The notes: generated by a model from the letters alone, not told the origin. Counted from the stretch's first letter, positions 1-9,611 are shown. The stretch is DNA of 64,000 bases from Vibrio anguillarum (GCF_001989995.2 NZ_JAHGUP010000016.1:1-64000); one strand, 5' to 3'. Program-made: numbers and translations.

Positions 1-28
1 AACTAAATAACTTAATGTCGGAGATACT

Positions 29-454
29 ATGGAGACGATTAAGAGCTTGGAACTACTTGAGTTCGAATTATGGCGCCGTTGGCGCTCTAAAATTAGTGAC
101 CAAGCAAGCAACGAATTGACAAACAATGAATTAGATTACCTCTACGCACTTAATGGGTTAATAGAAGGTGTATCACTTGGTTCTTTAGCTTGCCAGATGA
201 ATGTTAGTAACGCCTCTGCTAGCAGTATGGTGAGCAAGTTAGAGTCCAAGGGGTACCTTTCAAAAATTAAAAATCACGCCGATGGCAGAGGGGTAAGATT
301 GGTCGCAACAGAAAAAGCGAATGCTCTACGTGCATTAGAGATAAACATATACCAACAAGTTGATGGTGAACTTCAGCATGCTTTTTCTGACACAGAATAT
401 GAGCAGTTTAATTCGCTATTATCCAAGGCTGTCGACATATTATTAAACAAATAA
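29..454 (+). CDS. MarR-family transcriptional regulator
   Basis: A 141-residue protein of the usual MarR length. The middle (about residues 30-85) reads as a winged helix-turn-helix: a recognition-type segment ('NVSNASASSMVSKLESKGYL') followed by a charged wing ('HADGRGVRLVATEKA'), and the C-terminal helix would be the dimer interface. The ATG is preceded by GGAG at a 7-nt spacing. It lies 16 nt upstream of a methyltransferase gene on the same strand, so the two are probably cotranscribed and the regulator may control that gene. The ligand is unknown. Family call is firm; target is inference. Confidence 0.85.
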   Translation: METIKSLELLEFELWRRWRSKISDQASNELTNNELDYLYALNGLIEGVSLGSLACQMNVSNASASSMVSKLESKGYLSKIKNHADGRGVRLVATEKANALRALEINIYQQVDGELQHAFSDTEYEQFNSLLSKAVDILLNK

Positions 455-470
455 AAGTAATGGGCATACA

Positions 471-1229
471 ATGAAATTTAACCACCACAATATCTCAACC
501 AACCGTCTTTATAGTGATTTGTCAAAATATTATGACTACGTGATTAGTAGAGATGATTACCAAGGAGAGGCTCATTTTTGGAAGCAACTTATTGAAAAAA
601 AATGCGCTAAAACTTTGCCAATGTTACTTGAATTAGCTTCGGGGCCAGGGCACCTCCTCTCTCACATCGGTTCTAATGTTGAAGCATTTGCCATTGATTT
701 ATCCACAGAGATGCTGACAAAGTGTAAGCAGCTTAACCCTAATGTAAACACCATTCAGGGAGATATCACGGAGTTTAGTTTACAGCAGAAATTTGATTTT
801 ATTTTGCTACATGACAGTATCGGTCATCTGTTCAAGGCTGATGATATTAGGGCTACGTTTGCGAACGCGTACCAGCACTTAAATTATGGAGGTATTTTTG
901 CTTTGTCTCCTGAATTTGACGGAGATAGTATTAATAAACCTATTGTTAATCATCGCACCACATCACTTCCTGAAACAGATTTGACGGTTATCGACTACAT
1001 CGAGCGTCACCCTACGGATAAAAATCGACTGAATGTACTGACTTCATACTATGAACAAAAACAAGGAGTGACACACATAGAGTTTGACCGTATGGAATTG
1101 GGGTTATTTGGTATTGAGTATTATAAAAAACTTATGGGAGAAGTAGGATTTAGTGTTGAACTTTATACGAAACCTGAATCATCGAGCACGGAATGTCGAA
1201 CAGCAATTATAGGCACTCGATTGTCTTAA
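471..1229 (+). CDS. Class I SAM-dependent methyltransferase
   Basis: A 252-residue protein with a Rossmann-type methyltransferase core. Motif I is 'LLELASGPGHLLSHI' (about residues 52-66), followed by an acidic strand end ('AFAIDLSTEML'), and motif IV-like 'FDFILLHDSIGHL' near residue 110. There is no signal peptide or membrane segment, so it acts in the cytoplasm. The substrate cannot be read from the sequence; the arrangement resembles small-molecule methyltransferases of the Methyltransf_11/25 type. It follows the MarR gene with a 16-nt gap and ends 40 nt before a strong terminator, so the pair forms a two-gene unit. Confidence 0.8.
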   Translation: MKFNHHNISTNRLYSDLSKYYDYVISRDDYQGEAHFWKQLIEKKCAKTLPMLLELASGPGHLLSHIGSNVEAFAIDLSTEMLTKCKQLNPNVNTIQGDITEFSLQQKFDFILLHDSIGHLFKADDIRATFANAYQHLNYGGIFALSPEFDGDSINKPIVNHRTTSLPETDLTVIDYIERHPTDKNRLNVLTSYYEQKQGVTHIEFDRMELGLFGIEYYKKLMGEVGFSVELYTKPESSSTECRTAIIGTRLS

Positions 1230-1269
1230 GCTAACTCACTTTTGTCCAAAAATCGTTTTACAGCATAAC

Positions 1270-1300
1270 AAAAAGGCGAACTTCTCAGTTCGCCTTTATT
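1270..1300. terminator. Bidirectional intrinsic terminator
   Basis: A perfect 10-bp stem (AAAGGCGAAC / GTTCGCCTTT, 1272-1281 and 1288-1297) with a 6-nt loop is flanked by A-runs on the left and T-rich sequence on the right. It can end the methyltransferase unit on plus and gcvP on minus, which converge here. Confidence 0.85.
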
Positions 1301-1378
1301 ATTGAATATTGATAACAAAGTCAGTCACAACCTAAAAGATGATCATAAACTGTGACGACGCGCCATCAACATCAGCAC

Positions 1379-4258
1379 CTACTCTTGGTAGTTATCGATA
1401 CTTGGGCATGAGCAGACAAGGTTACGGTCACCGTATACGTTATCGACACGGCTCACGGTTGGCCAGTATTTTGATGCCTGAGTATGAGCGGATGGGAAGC
1501 AAGCCGTTTCACGAGAATATGGGTGAGCCCATGCTTCACTTGCGAGATCCGATTGTGTATGCGGCGCATTCACTAACGGGTTGTCGGCTAATGGCCATTC
1601 GCCTGATTGAACTTTCTCTATTTCGGCGCGAATCGCAATCATCGCCTCGCAGAAGCGATCCAATTCGGCTAAGTCTTCCGATTCGGTTGGTTCAATCATC
1701 AAGGTGCCAGCAACAGGGAATGACATCGTCGGTGCGTGGAAGCCATAATCCATCAAACGTTTAGCAATGTCTTCTTCGCTGATACCTGTCGCTTCTTTAA
1801 GCGGACGAATGTCAATAATGCATTCGTGCGCTACACGGCCGTTACTACCACGGTAAAGAATAGGGTAGTGTGGGCGCAGTCTTTCCATCACATAGTTAGC
1901 ATTTAAAATAGCGACTTGAGTAGCCGTGGTTAAGCCTTCTGCACCCATCATGGCAATATAAGCCCATGAGATAGGTAAAATAGAAGCGCTGCCTAAATCG
2001 GCCGCAGATACTGCGTGATCGCTGCCTTCAACTCCCCCTTCAATATGTCCCGGTAGGAAAGGCGCTAGGTGAGATTTTACACCAATCGGCCCCATACCTG
2101 GGCCGCCGCCGCCATGTGGAATACAGAATGTTTTGTGCAGGTTGAGGTGAGAAACATCAGAGCCAATAAAGCCCGGATTGGTCAAACCAACTTGCGCGTT
2201 CATGTTGGCACCATCAAGGTAAACTTGGCCGCCTGCGGCGTGAACCATGTTACAGACTTCTTTAACTTGTTCTTCGTAAACGCCGTGCGTTGAAGGATAA
2301 GTGATCATGATGCTAGAGAGGTTCTCTTTATGCTTCTCAATTTTGTCTGCGAGGTCTGCGATATCAACGTTGCCGTTATTATCACATTTCACGACCACTA
2401 CTTTCATCGAAACCATTGAAGCGGTTGCAGGGTTGGTGCCGTGTGCTGAGCTCGGAATTAAGCAGACGTTACGGTGCCCTTCACCACGGCTTTTGTGGTA
2501 GCGCTGAATCGCTACAAGTCCTGCATATTCGCCAGAAGCACCGGAATTTGGTTGTAGCGAGAAGGCATCATAGCCTGTGATTTCACAGAGCTTTTCTTTT
2601 AAATCTTTAGCGAGAGCGGCGTAACCTGCGGCTTGCTCTTTCGGTGCAAATGGGTGGATTGAACCAAATTCTGGCCAAGTGACAGGGATCATCTCGGCTG
2701 CGGCGTTCAGTTTCATGGTGCAACTGCCAAGCGGGATCATGCCGTGAGTTAATGAAAAGTCTTTATTCTCAAGTTTTTTCAAATAACGCATCATTTGCGT
2801 TTCGCTGTGATAGGTGTTGAACACAGGATGCGTTAGGAAGCGAGATTGACGACGGCAGTGTTCTGGAATCGCTGCAAATTCGTTGGCGGCAATTTCTGCC
2901 GACAGCGCGCTTGCCGATTGCTTAATATCGAAAACCGCAAACAGGGTTTCAAGATCAGCTGTGGTGGTGGTTTCATCCAAACTGATGCCTAATTGGTCAT
3001 CAAATCGGCGTAAGTTGATGCCGGCTTGCTGCGCTTTTGCGTAGAGCGCTTGAGTTTGAGCGGCACTCTTTAAGGTAATCGTGTCAAAGAAGCTGTTGTG
3101 TACCAATTCGTAGCCCGCTTGAGTTAAGCCTGCCGCTAGAATTGCTGTCATATGATGAGTACGGCGCGCAATGGTGCGCAACCCTTCTGCGCCATGATAG
3201 ACCGCATAAAACGAGGCCATATTAGCCAGCAGAGCTTGCGCGGTACAGATGTTCGAGGTCGCTTTTTCGCGGCGAATGTGCTGCTCGCGAGTTTGCATTG
3301 CCATGCGCAGCGCTGGGTTACCTTTAGCGTCAATCGACACTCCGATCACGCGGCCGGGCATAGTGCGTTTGTGCGCTTCACGCGTGGCCATAAAGGCGGC
3401 GTGTGGGCCGCCGTAACCCATAGGGACACCGAAACGTTGAGCCGAGCCAATCACGACATCCGCGCCCATTTCACCCGCTGGTTTCAGCAAGGTGCTGGCC
3501 AGTAAATCCGTGGCAACAGTAACCAAGATTTTATTGGCTTGCGCTTTAGCAATCAGGTCGCTTAAATCACGCACTTCACCTGTGGTGCTTGGGTATTGCA
3601 GCAGCGCGCCAAACACATCTTGTTCAGGCAATGAGTCGAGTGCGCCGATTTGTACCTCAAAACCGATAAATTCAGCGCGAGTTTTTACCACTTCAATGGT
3701 TTGTGGATGAACATCGTCCGCCACAAAAAAGACGTTACTTTTGCTTTTCCCTGCGCGTTTACACAGTGTCATTGCTTCGCCAGCGGCGGTTGCTTCATCG
3801 AGCAGCGACGCGTTGGCAATATCCATCGCTGTTAAATCCATCACCATTTGTTGGTAGTTAAGCAGCGACTCCAAACGACCTTGAGAGATTTCTGGCTGGT
3901 AGGGCGTGTAAGCCGTATACCAACCGGGATTTTCCAGTACGTTACGCAAAATGACGTTCGGCGTGAAGGTATTGTAGTAACCTTGACCAATGAACGTGCG
4001 TTTAATCTGGTTTTGATTGGCAAATACTTTCATCGCGCTGAGCATATCGGCTTCGCTTTTAGGCGCAGCAAGGGACATTGGGCTTTCTAAGCGAATTTGC
4101 GCAGGAACGGTTTGTTCGATTAACGCGGCTAAGCTTTCGGCGTTGATCGCGTTGAGCATTTTTTGTTGATCGGCTGAGTTGGGTCCGTTGTGGCGTGCAA
4201 CAAACTCATTTTCGGTACTTAACTGGCTAAGCAGTGGGCTGTGAAGTAATTCAGTCAT
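1379..4258 (-). CDS. gcvP: Glycine dehydrogenase (decarboxylating), P-protein of the glycine cleavage system
   Basis: PLP enzyme that decarboxylates glycine and passes the aminomethyl group to lipoyl-GcvH. The 959-residue length matches the single-chain bacterial P-protein. The PLP lysine is in '[17 protein letters not shown]' (Lys709), with a preceding glycine-rich and '[12 protein letters not shown]' region typical of the C-terminal half. The start used here is the ATG at 4258, which has AAAGG 5 nt upstream; a longer open frame to 4309 adds 17 unlikely residues. It is the last gene of a minus-strand glyA-gcvH-gcvP series, but an intrinsic terminator separates it from gcvH, so its expression may be partly uncoupled. 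Confidence 0.97.
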   Translation of the reverse strand: MTELLHSPLLSQLSTENEFVARHNGPNSADQQKMLNAINAESLAALIEQTVPAQIRLESPMSLAAPKSEADMLSAMKVFANQNQIKRTFIGQGYYNTFTPNVILRNVLENPGWYTAYTPYQPEISQGRLESLLNYQQMVMDLTAMDIANASLLDEATAAGEAMTLCKRAGKSKSNVFFVADDVHPQTIEVVKTRAEFIGFEVQIGALDSLPEQDVFGALLQYPSTTGEVRDLSDLIAKAQANKILVTVATDLLASTLLKPAGEMGADVVIGSAQRFGVPMGYGGPHAAFMATREAHKRTMPGRVIGVSIDAKGNPALRMAMQTREQHIRREKATSNICTAQALLANMASFYAVYHGAEGLRTIARRTHHMTAILAAGLTQAGYELVHNSFFDTITLKSAAQTQALYAKAQQAGINLRRFDDQLGISLDETTTTADLETLFAVFDIKQSASALSAEIAANEFAAIPEHCRRQSRFLTHPVFNTYHSETQMMRYLKKLENKDFSLTHGMIPLGSCTMKLNAAAEMIPVTWPEFGSIHPFAPKEQAAGYAALAKDLKEKLCEITGYDAFSLQPNSGASGEYAGLVAIQRYHKSRGEGHRNVCLIPSSAHGTNPATASMVSMKVVVVKCDNNGNVDIADLADKIEKHKENLSSIMITYPSTHGVYEEQVKEVCNMVHAAGGQVYLDGANMNAQVGLTNPGFIGSDVSHLNLHKTFCIPHGGGGPGMGPIGVKSHLAPFLPGHIEGGVEGSDHAVSAADLGSASILPISWAYIAMMGAEGLTTATQVAILNANYVMERLRPHYPILYRGSNGRVAHECIIDIRPLKEATGISEEDIAKRLMDYGFHAPTMSFPVAGTLMIEPTESEDLAELDRFCEAMIAIRAEIEKVQSGEWPLADNPLVNAPHTQSDLASEAWAHPYSRETACFPSAHTQASKYWPTVSRVDNVYGDRNLVCSCPSIDNYQE

Positions 4259-4292
4259 TTCCTTTACCTTTTCAAAGATCGTGTGCGACCTT

Positions 4293-4323
4293 AAAAAAAA
4301 GCCGCCCATGCTGGGCAGCTTTG
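4293..4323 (-). terminator. Intrinsic terminator between gcvH and gcvP
   Basis: Read on minus: an AAGCTGCCCA / TGGGCGGCTT stem with one mismatch-type pair and a short loop, then a run of eight T. It lies in the 81-nt gap after the gcvH stop and before the gcvP start, so it should terminate part of the glyA-gcvH transcripts and reduce gcvP. Confidence 0.8.
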
Positions 4324-4339
4324 ATCCGTGATGGGCTAA

Positions 4340-4720
4340 TTAATCTTCTTCGATAGAGTTTTGGTACTCTTCTGCATCTTTTAGATTGTCGAGTTCAGAA
4401 GCATCAGACATCTTCACTTTCACAATCCAGCCACCTTCATACGGTTCTTCGTTGATGAGTTCTGGGCTATCTTCTAGCTCTTCGTTGATTTCAACGATGA
4501 CACCTGTAATCGGTGCGTAAATATCTGAAGCGGCTTTGACAGATTCAACCAGAGAAAAACTGTCTCCAGCATCAATTTCCGTATCCACTTCAGGTAGGTC
4601 AACAAACACGACGTCACCAAGCATCTCTTGCGCATGCTGAGAAATACCGATGGTCACTGTGCCGTCACCGTTGTCGCGCACCCACTCGTGGCTATCTGCA
4701 AACTTCAGTGTATTGTCCAT
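4340..4720 (-). CDS. gcvH: Glycine cleavage system H protein (lipoyl carrier)
   Basis: Small shuttle protein carrying the aminomethyl intermediate between GcvP and GcvT. It has 126 residues, the usual length. The lipoylation site is Lys62 in '[18 protein letters not shown]', and the N-terminal '[18 protein letters not shown]' strand pattern is typical. It follows the glyA frame by 57 nt on the same strand and is followed by a terminator before gcvP. The acidic C-terminus ('SIEED') is unremarkable for the family. Confidence 0.97.
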   Translation of the reverse strand: MDNTLKFADSHEWVRDNGDGTVTIGISQHAQEMLGDVVFVDLPEVDTEIDAGDSFSLVESVKAASDIYAPITGVIVEINEELEDSPELINEEPYEGGWIVKVKMSDASELDNLKDAEEYQNSIEED

Positions 4721-4777
4721 TGCTTTATCTCCAAAAAAGTATCGTATTGATTTGAACTTGTGTTTAATTTAAAAAGG

Positions 4778-6071
4778 CTATTGGTAGAGTGGGAAGCGTT
4801 GGCACAGCGCTTTAACTTGTTTGCGCACACGTTGCTCAACATCACTGTTTCCTTCTGGGCTCACAACAAGGCCATCGAGAACATCGCCAATCCACTCACC
4901 GATGAGTTTGAATTCTTCACGACCAAAACCACGGCTGGTTCCAGCTGGCGTACCTAAACGAATACCCGAAGTAATCATAGGCTTCTCGGTATCAAATGGG
5001 ATGCCATTTTTGTTACATGTGATTCCTGCACGCTCTAATGCTTGTTCGGCGATATTCCCCTTCAGCCCTTTAGGGCGAAGATCAACAAGCATGAGATGAG
5101 TGTCAGTCCCGCCAGTCACAATGTCACAACCGCGAGTTTGCAATACTTCGGCGAGAACTTTTGCGTTATCGATCACCGAATCAATATAACGATGAAACTC
5201 AGGGCCTAACGCTTCGCCTAGTGCTACCGCTTTGGCCGCAATTACGTGCATTAACGGGCCACCTTGCAGGCCGGGGAAAACCGCCGAGTTAATTTTTTTG
5301 CTGATCTCTTCGCTGTTGGTCAAAACCATACCGCCTCGTGGGCCGCGCAAGGTTTTATGTGTGGTGGTCGTGACAACGTGGGCATGCGGCAATGGGCTTG
5401 GGTGAGCACCAGTGGCGACTAATCCGATCGACCATTAAGAGCGCGCCCACTTCATCAGCAATGGTTCGGAATTTGGCAAAATCAATTACGCGAGGAATGG
5501 CAGAGCCGCCCGCAATGATCATTTTTGGTTGATGCTCTAACGCGAGGCTGCGTACATCATCATAATTGATTTCTAAGGTCGTGCTATCGACACCATATTG
5601 AATAGCATTAAACCATTTACCAGAGAGGGCAGGCCGAGCGCCATGAGTGAGGTGGCCTCCGGCATCCAGAGACATACCTAAAATCGTGTCACCCGGTTGC
5701 AGTAAAGCCAGCATCACCGCGCCATTAGCTTGTGCGCCTGAATGCGGCTGCACGTTGGCGTATTGACAATGGAATAGGGATTTTGCACGTTCAATCGCAA
5801 TGGTTTCGACGGTATCAACGTGTTCGCAACCACCGTAATAGCGACGGCCGGGGTAGCCTTCTGCATATTTATTGGTGAGACAAGTACCTTGCGCTTGCAT
5901 AACGGCTTTTGAAACGATGTTTTCTGAGGCGATCAGCTCAATTTGTTCATTTTGGCGCACGTATTCGGCTTGAATACCCGCAAAGACAGCATCATCAGTG
6001 GCAGCAAGGTTGGTTGAGAAAAAGCTCTCAAGGCAGTGGTTGGGGTAACTTTTGTTCACGTTGGCATTCAT
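4778..6071 (-). pseudogene. glyA: Serine hydroxymethyltransferase, broken by a 14-base deletion
   Basis: SHMT interconverts serine and glycine with tetrahydrofolate. Two overlapping frames cover the whole family: 5355-6071 encodes the N-terminal half ('[10 protein letters not shown]', '[15 protein letters not shown]') and 4778-5392 the C-terminal half ('[14 protein letters not shown]', containing the PLP lysine). At the junction the coding strand reads GTCGAT followed directly by CGGATTAGTCGCC, where the family has the codons for VDMAHIAGLVA. About 14 bases are missing (near 5430-5432), which removes MAHIA, including the conserved active-site His, and shifts the frame. The product would stop after about 28 foreign residues. 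All other motifs look intact, so the lesion is either recent or a sequencing error. A second glyA elsewhere, as in V. cholerae, would cover the loss. Confidence 0.9.
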
Positions 6072-6084
6072 GGTAGATGACCTT

Positions 6085-6104
6085 CCAATAATCCGACGGA
6101 TTGG
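6085..6104 (-). other. Hairpin in the glyA leader
   Basis: Plus-strand AATCCGACGGATT (6090-6102) is palindromic around one base and extends to CCAAT/ATTGG ends. On the glyA transcript it would fold just before the ribosome-binding GGAAGG that lies 9 nt from the start codon, so it could affect translation. I do not recognise it as a known riboswitch. Confidence 0.4.
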
Positions 6105-6330
6105 CTAAACATTCCGTCATTCCTTTTTAGTGGCTGCCTTATCGTTAAGCCGTTAGGCGACAACAAAGCAGAGTGTCAGTTATCCTTAAACTGGATTGCA
6201 ACCCCAACAATACGGGGTGAAAAGCCACTTAAACCTTGTTAAATCCCTAACCGCAATAAGTGGTAAACTGCATCTTTTTATCTAACAAGTCAGTAACATA
6301 CTCTTTGGCTTATAAACAATCAATCAAAAA

Positions 6331-6353
6331 TTTCCTATAGGAAACATGGTTTC
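6331..6353. promoter_or_regulatory. Candidate operator of the XRE-cupin regulator (site 1)
   Basis: TTTCCTATAGGAAACATGGTTTC contains two overlapping inverted repeats: TTTCC-TATA-GGAAA and GAAAC-ATG-GTTTC. The 14-mer GGAAACATGGTTTC recurs exactly at 7294-7307 upstream of gcvT. The site lies between the divergent glyA and regulator genes, so it could control both. Confidence 0.6.
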
Positions 6354-6463
6354 TTTTTTTGTAAGCAAGAGCACGCTTTATTTACGTGCAGCCTCTTTAA
6401 CCTTGCGTTGGCTTTATGCCACAATGATGGCCGAAATCAGGAAGATAACAATCGAGGGAAAGC

Positions 6464-7087
6464 ATGTCTGAAGACATTTATGATGAGTACCCATCGTTGA
6501 CCTTGGCCAAGGAAACTGGTGAACAAACGATCGAACCGCTTAAGCTTGGGCAACGTATTAAAGAGATCCGCTCTAAGCTTGGGATTACGTTAGAAGAGGC
6601 GAGCCAGCGGACAGGATTAGCTCGATCTACATTGAGTAAAATCGAAAACGAACAGATTTCTCCAACCTACCAAGCGATGCAAAAACTCGCTCATGGATTG
6701 CAGATAGATATGCCTCAACTATTTGAGCCACCAAAGAAAATTGTGGCAACAGGTCGTAGGGATATTTCTCGTATTGGTCAGGGAAAGCCGCATCCCACCC
6801 CAACTTACGAGCATGAATTGCTCGCCACGCAGCTCTCTAATAAGAAAATGATGCCGTTTAAAAGCCGAGTGCGAGCTCGTGCATTTGAAGAGTACAGTGA
6901 CTGGGTTCGTCACGATGGTGAGGAGTTTTTGTTGATCCTCACGGGTGAAGTTTTGTTCTATAGCGAATTTTATGAACCGGTTCGATTGGCGGAAGGTGAT
7001 AGCGTTTATTACGACGCTAACATGGGGCACATGCTGGTCTCTGTCAGCGAAGAGGATGCATTGATTTTGTGGGTTACTGCAAAATGA
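6464..7087 (+). CDS. XRE-family HTH regulator with C-terminal cupin domain
   Basis: A 207-residue regulator with an N-terminal XRE helix-turn-helix (about residues 28-82, 'LGQRIKEIRSKLGITLEE' through 'LARSTLSKIENEQISPTYQ') and a C-terminal cupin_2 barrel (about 140-205, 'HDGEEFLLILTGEVLFYSEF' and 'LAEGDSVYYDANMGHMLVSV'). Such proteins usually sense a small metabolite with the cupin. It stands between divergent glyA and codirectional gcvT, and identical palindromes occur on both sides, so it is the likely regulator of this glycine cluster, including itself. The ligand (glycine or a related amino acid) is inference. The ATG has GAGGG 6 nt upstream. Confidence 0.9.
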   Translation: MSEDIYDEYPSLTLAKETGEQTIEPLKLGQRIKEIRSKLGITLEEASQRTGLARSTLSKIENEQISPTYQAMQKLAHGLQIDMPQLFEPPKKIVATGRRDISRIGQGKPHPTPTYEHELLATQLSNKKMMPFKSRVRARAFEEYSDWVRHDGEEFLLILTGEVLFYSEFYEPVRLAEGDSVYYDANMGHMLVSVSEEDALILWVTAK

Positions 7088-7262
7088 GTGTGAAAACGCG
7101 AAGTTTCTTATAGTGACAGCAATCGTTTGCTATTTGGTGGTTTTACCTTCTGCAGTGTGCTTTTAATCACTTTTAGCTCAGGCGATGCTAAGCATATCGC
7201 GACTTTTAATTGTGACTGGGTTGTTAATTTTGACAATTCATCTTGTTTTGAACTTGTTAATC

Positions 7263-7276
7263 CGCCCGAACGGGCG
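7263..7276. other. Short GC-rich hairpin after the regulator gene
   Basis: CGCCC-GAAC-GGGCG, a 5-bp stem with a tetraloop, 18 nt before operator site 2. There is no T-run, so it is a weak terminator candidate for the regulator gene at best. Confidence 0.35.
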
Positions 7277-7293
7277 CATTCTTGTTCACTATT

Positions 7294-7308
7294 GGAAACA
7301 TGGTTTCC
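7294..7308. promoter_or_regulatory. Candidate operator of the XRE-cupin regulator (site 2)
   Basis: GGAAACATGGTTTCC is a perfect 6-bp inverted repeat with a 3-nt centre, 70 nt upstream of the gcvT start. It repeats the core of site 1 in the divergent glyA region, linking gcvT to the same regulator. Confidence 0.65.
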
Positions 7309-7378
7309 TCTTCTTTGGACATAATAGCCAAAATTTGGTGGTGAATTCCCTGCTGGGTCGGCTGAAATGGAGATGAAA

Positions 7379-8512
7379 ATGACTCAAGAACATGCAAATC
7401 AAACATTACTCACTACTCCTTTACATGCGCTGCACATCGAAGTTGGAGCGAAAATGGTGCCATTTGCTGGCTATGACATGCCCGTTCAGTACCCATTAGG
7501 GGTAAAGAAAGAGCATTTGCATACTCGCGAGGCGGCTGGTTTGTTTGATGTTTCGCATATGGGCCAACTTCGTTTGCATGGAGCCAATGCCGCGCAAGCA
7601 TTGGAGTCATTGGTTCCGGTCGACATTATTGACTTACCAGCAGGCAAGCAGCGTTACGCCTTTTTCACTAATGCACAAGGTGGCATCATGGATGACTTGA
7701 TGGTTGCTAACCTTGATGATCATCTGTTTGTTGTGGTTAATGCGGCTTGTAAAGCACAAGATATTGCTCATCTACAAGCACATTTGCCACAAGGTGTTGA
7801 GCTCGAAGTCATTGACGATCGCGCGCTGTTAGCGCTGCAAGGGCCAAAAGCCGCTGAAGTGTTAGCTCGCCTGCAACCACAAGTGATGACGATGCACTTT
7901 ATGGATATTCAGCTAATGGACATCGATGGAGCCCAGTGCATTGTCAGCCGAAGTGGTTATACCGGTGAAGATGGTTATGAAATTTCTGTACCGGCAGAGC
8001 AGGCCGAAGCATTGGCGCGTAAACTGACCGCTTATGAAGAAGTGGAATGGATTGGTCTGGGCGCGCGCGATTCACTGCGTTTAGAGTGCGGTTTGTGCCT
8101 TTACGGGCATGATCTTGATACCACCACAACGCCAGTTGAAGCGAGCTTGTTATGGGCGATAAGCAAAGTGCGTCGTGCTGAAGGTGAGCGTGCGGGTGGT
8201 TTCCCGGGTGCAGACATCATTCTTGGGCAGATCGAAAGCAAAGATGTTGCACGTAAACGTGTAGGTTTAGTGGGGGTAACTAAAGCGCCAATACGTGAAG
8301 GCACTGAGCTATTTGATGCCGATGGCCAGCATATAGGCGTAGTGACCAGTGGTACAGCGGGACCGACGGCCGGAAAGCCCGTGTCTATGGCCTATATCCG
8401 AGCTGATTTATCAACGATAGGCACAGAAATTTTTGCTGATGTGCGCGGAAAAATGCTGCCTATGGTGGTTGAGAAAATGCCGTTTGTGGCTCAGCGTTAT
8501 TATCGCGGCTAA
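7379..8512 (+). CDS. gcvT: Aminomethyltransferase, T-protein of the glycine cleavage system
   Basis: Transfers the methylene group from aminomethyl-GcvH to tetrahydrofolate and releases ammonia. With the ATG at 7379 (GGAG at a 6-nt spacing) it has 377 residues; an in-frame ATG 12 nt earlier lacks a ribosome site. Visible family motifs are 'GAKMVPFAGYDMPVQYP', 'GLFDVSHMGQLRL', 'RSGYTGEDGYEISVP' and 'GLGARDSLRLECGLCLYG'. It is transcribed apart from glyA-gcvH-gcvP, downstream of the cluster regulator and a copy of the candidate operator. No defect is visible, unlike glyA. Confidence 0.97.
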   Translation: MTQEHANQTLLTTPLHALHIEVGAKMVPFAGYDMPVQYPLGVKKEHLHTREAAGLFDVSHMGQLRLHGANAAQALESLVPVDIIDLPAGKQRYAFFTNAQGGIMDDLMVANLDDHLFVVVNAACKAQDIAHLQAHLPQGVELEVIDDRALLALQGPKAAEVLARLQPQVMTMHFMDIQLMDIDGAQCIVSRSGYTGEDGYEISVPAEQAEALARKLTAYEEVEWIGLGARDSLRLECGLCLYGHDLDTTTTPVEASLLWAISKVRRAEGERAGGFPGADIILGQIESKDVARKRVGLVGVTKAPIREGTELFDADGQHIGVVTSGTAGPTAGKPVSMAYIRADLSTIGTEIFADVRGKMLPMVVEKMPFVAQRYYRG

Positions 8513-8604
8513 AGCATCATAAAATGTAATAAAAGCACATTTTAAGATGTTTCATATCGATAACGGATTAAGTACTATCTGGGTTCAAAGTGATAAGGAA
8601 TGAC

Positions 8605-9570
8605 ATGATGAACAAATGGGTAGTACTTTTATCTTCGCTCGCCGTCTCTGGCAATGTGTTCGCCGTTGATGCTCAGCCCTACATAGTAAACGGTACGGAT
8701 GCAAGCGTGACGGAGTTTCCTTCTATAGCGAGCTTGTTTTTTGATCAAATTGCTTATAACGGTTCATATGGAAGAGGAAGCTATTGCGGTGCTTCGTTAC
8801 TCAATAACCAATACGTATTGACGGCTGCGCACTGCGTTTATGGTAATAGTGCAAATCAGCTTTTTACCTCTATTGTACCTAAGCTGAAAATTGAAACAGA
8901 TTTTCCATTCAACATATTAGAAAAAGCGCGAGTGGCAGAAATCTATTATCCATCAACTTATAACAACACCACCTTATTGGATGATATTGCGATCCTCAAG
9001 CTTGAAACGCCTTTGACAATGGTGTCGTCTGCTGACTACTTAACGCGGCCTACCGCAAATTCTGATAGTACTTATCGTTCATCAAGTGAAACCTTTATTG
9101 CCGTTGGGCATGGTAATACTGCTTCTAATGTCGATACTAAAACGTATCTACAGAAAACTAATTTAACCTATGTGGCTAATGTATATTGCAATTACACTTC
9201 CACCACAGACACTAATTTATGTATGGAAGGGGCGATAGGTTCTACGGGGCTGCAAAATGCAACCTGTCAGGGCGATTCTGGGGGTCCGTTATTTTGGCAT
9301 ATTGGCGGTAACTATATCCAAGTTGGTATAACCAGCTTCGGGCCAAATACCAAGTGTGGAGACCCACTGGTTACTGCTCCATCGGTATTTACGGAAATCC
9401 TTGACTATTCTACTTGGATAGAGAGTGTTCTGCTTGGTTCTGAACCACCAAAATTTGTCGCAACAGAAGCGAAACGCCAAGCTTATTTAAACCCACCTTC
9501 TGACAGTGGTGGTTCATTCGGCTGGTGGTCTTTACTGCTGATGTTTATCCCCTTCATTCGTAGACGTTGA
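8605..9570 (+). CDS. Secreted serine protease (S1 family) with GlyGly-CTERM tail
   Basis: A 321-residue exported chymotrypsin-fold protease. It has a signal peptide (about 1-20, ending 'GNVFA'), a very short propeptide and the activation site 'YIVNG'. The triad is His76 ('LTAAHC'), Asp127 ('DDIAILKL') and Ser225 ('CQGDSGGPL'). The residue six before the serine, at the base of the S1 pocket, is Ala rather than the Asp of trypsins, so it should not prefer Lys/Arg. The C-terminus is a Ser/Gly-rich linker, a hydrophobic segment and 'RRR', the GlyGly-CTERM signal processed by rhombosortase. This resembles the Ves proteases of V. cholerae, which leave by type II secretion. ATG chosen because AAGGA lies 5 nt upstream. 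Confidence 0.93.
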   Translation: MMNKWVVLLSSLAVSGNVFAVDAQPYIVNGTDASVTEFPSIASLFFDQIAYNGSYGRGSYCGASLLNNQYVLTAAHCVYGNSANQLFTSIVPKLKIETDFPFNILEKARVAEIYYPSTYNNTTLLDDIAILKLETPLTMVSSADYLTRPTANSDSTYRSSSETFIAVGHGNTASNVDTKTYLQKTNLTYVANVYCNYTSTTDTNLCMEGAIGSTGLQNATCQGDSGGPLFWHIGGNYIQVGITSFGPNTKCGDPLVTAPSVFTEILDYSTWIESVLLGSEPPKFVATEAKRQAYLNPPSDSGGSFGWWSLLLMFIPFIRRR

Positions 9571-9586
9571 ACCCTTATTGATCTCG

Positions 9587-9611
9587 AGCGACCTGTTTAG
9601 GTCGCTTTTTT
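9587..9611 (+). terminator. Intrinsic terminator after protease 1
   Basis: A perfect 8-bp stem AGCGACCT / AGGTCGCT with a GTTT loop followed by TTTTTT. It separates the two protease genes into independent units. Confidence 0.92.

Larger units (their letters stand above)
6072..6463. other. Divergent glyA / regulator intergenic region
   Basis: A 392-nt divergent promoter region without an ORF that I can support. It holds the glyA leader hairpin and, at 6331-6353, a cluster of GGAAA/TTTCC half-sites described separately. I looked for a glycine riboswitch core on both strands and found none. Confidence 0.6.

Noticed and set aside
1339-1764. Open frame on plus within the gcvP gene (141 codons)
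   Set aside because: It is antisense to conserved gcvP codons, has no ribosome site and resembles no protein family.
6072-7378. Glycine riboswitch upstream of glyA or gcvT
   Set aside because: I looked for the conserved aptamer segments on both strands and did not find them; the palindromic operators explain control better.
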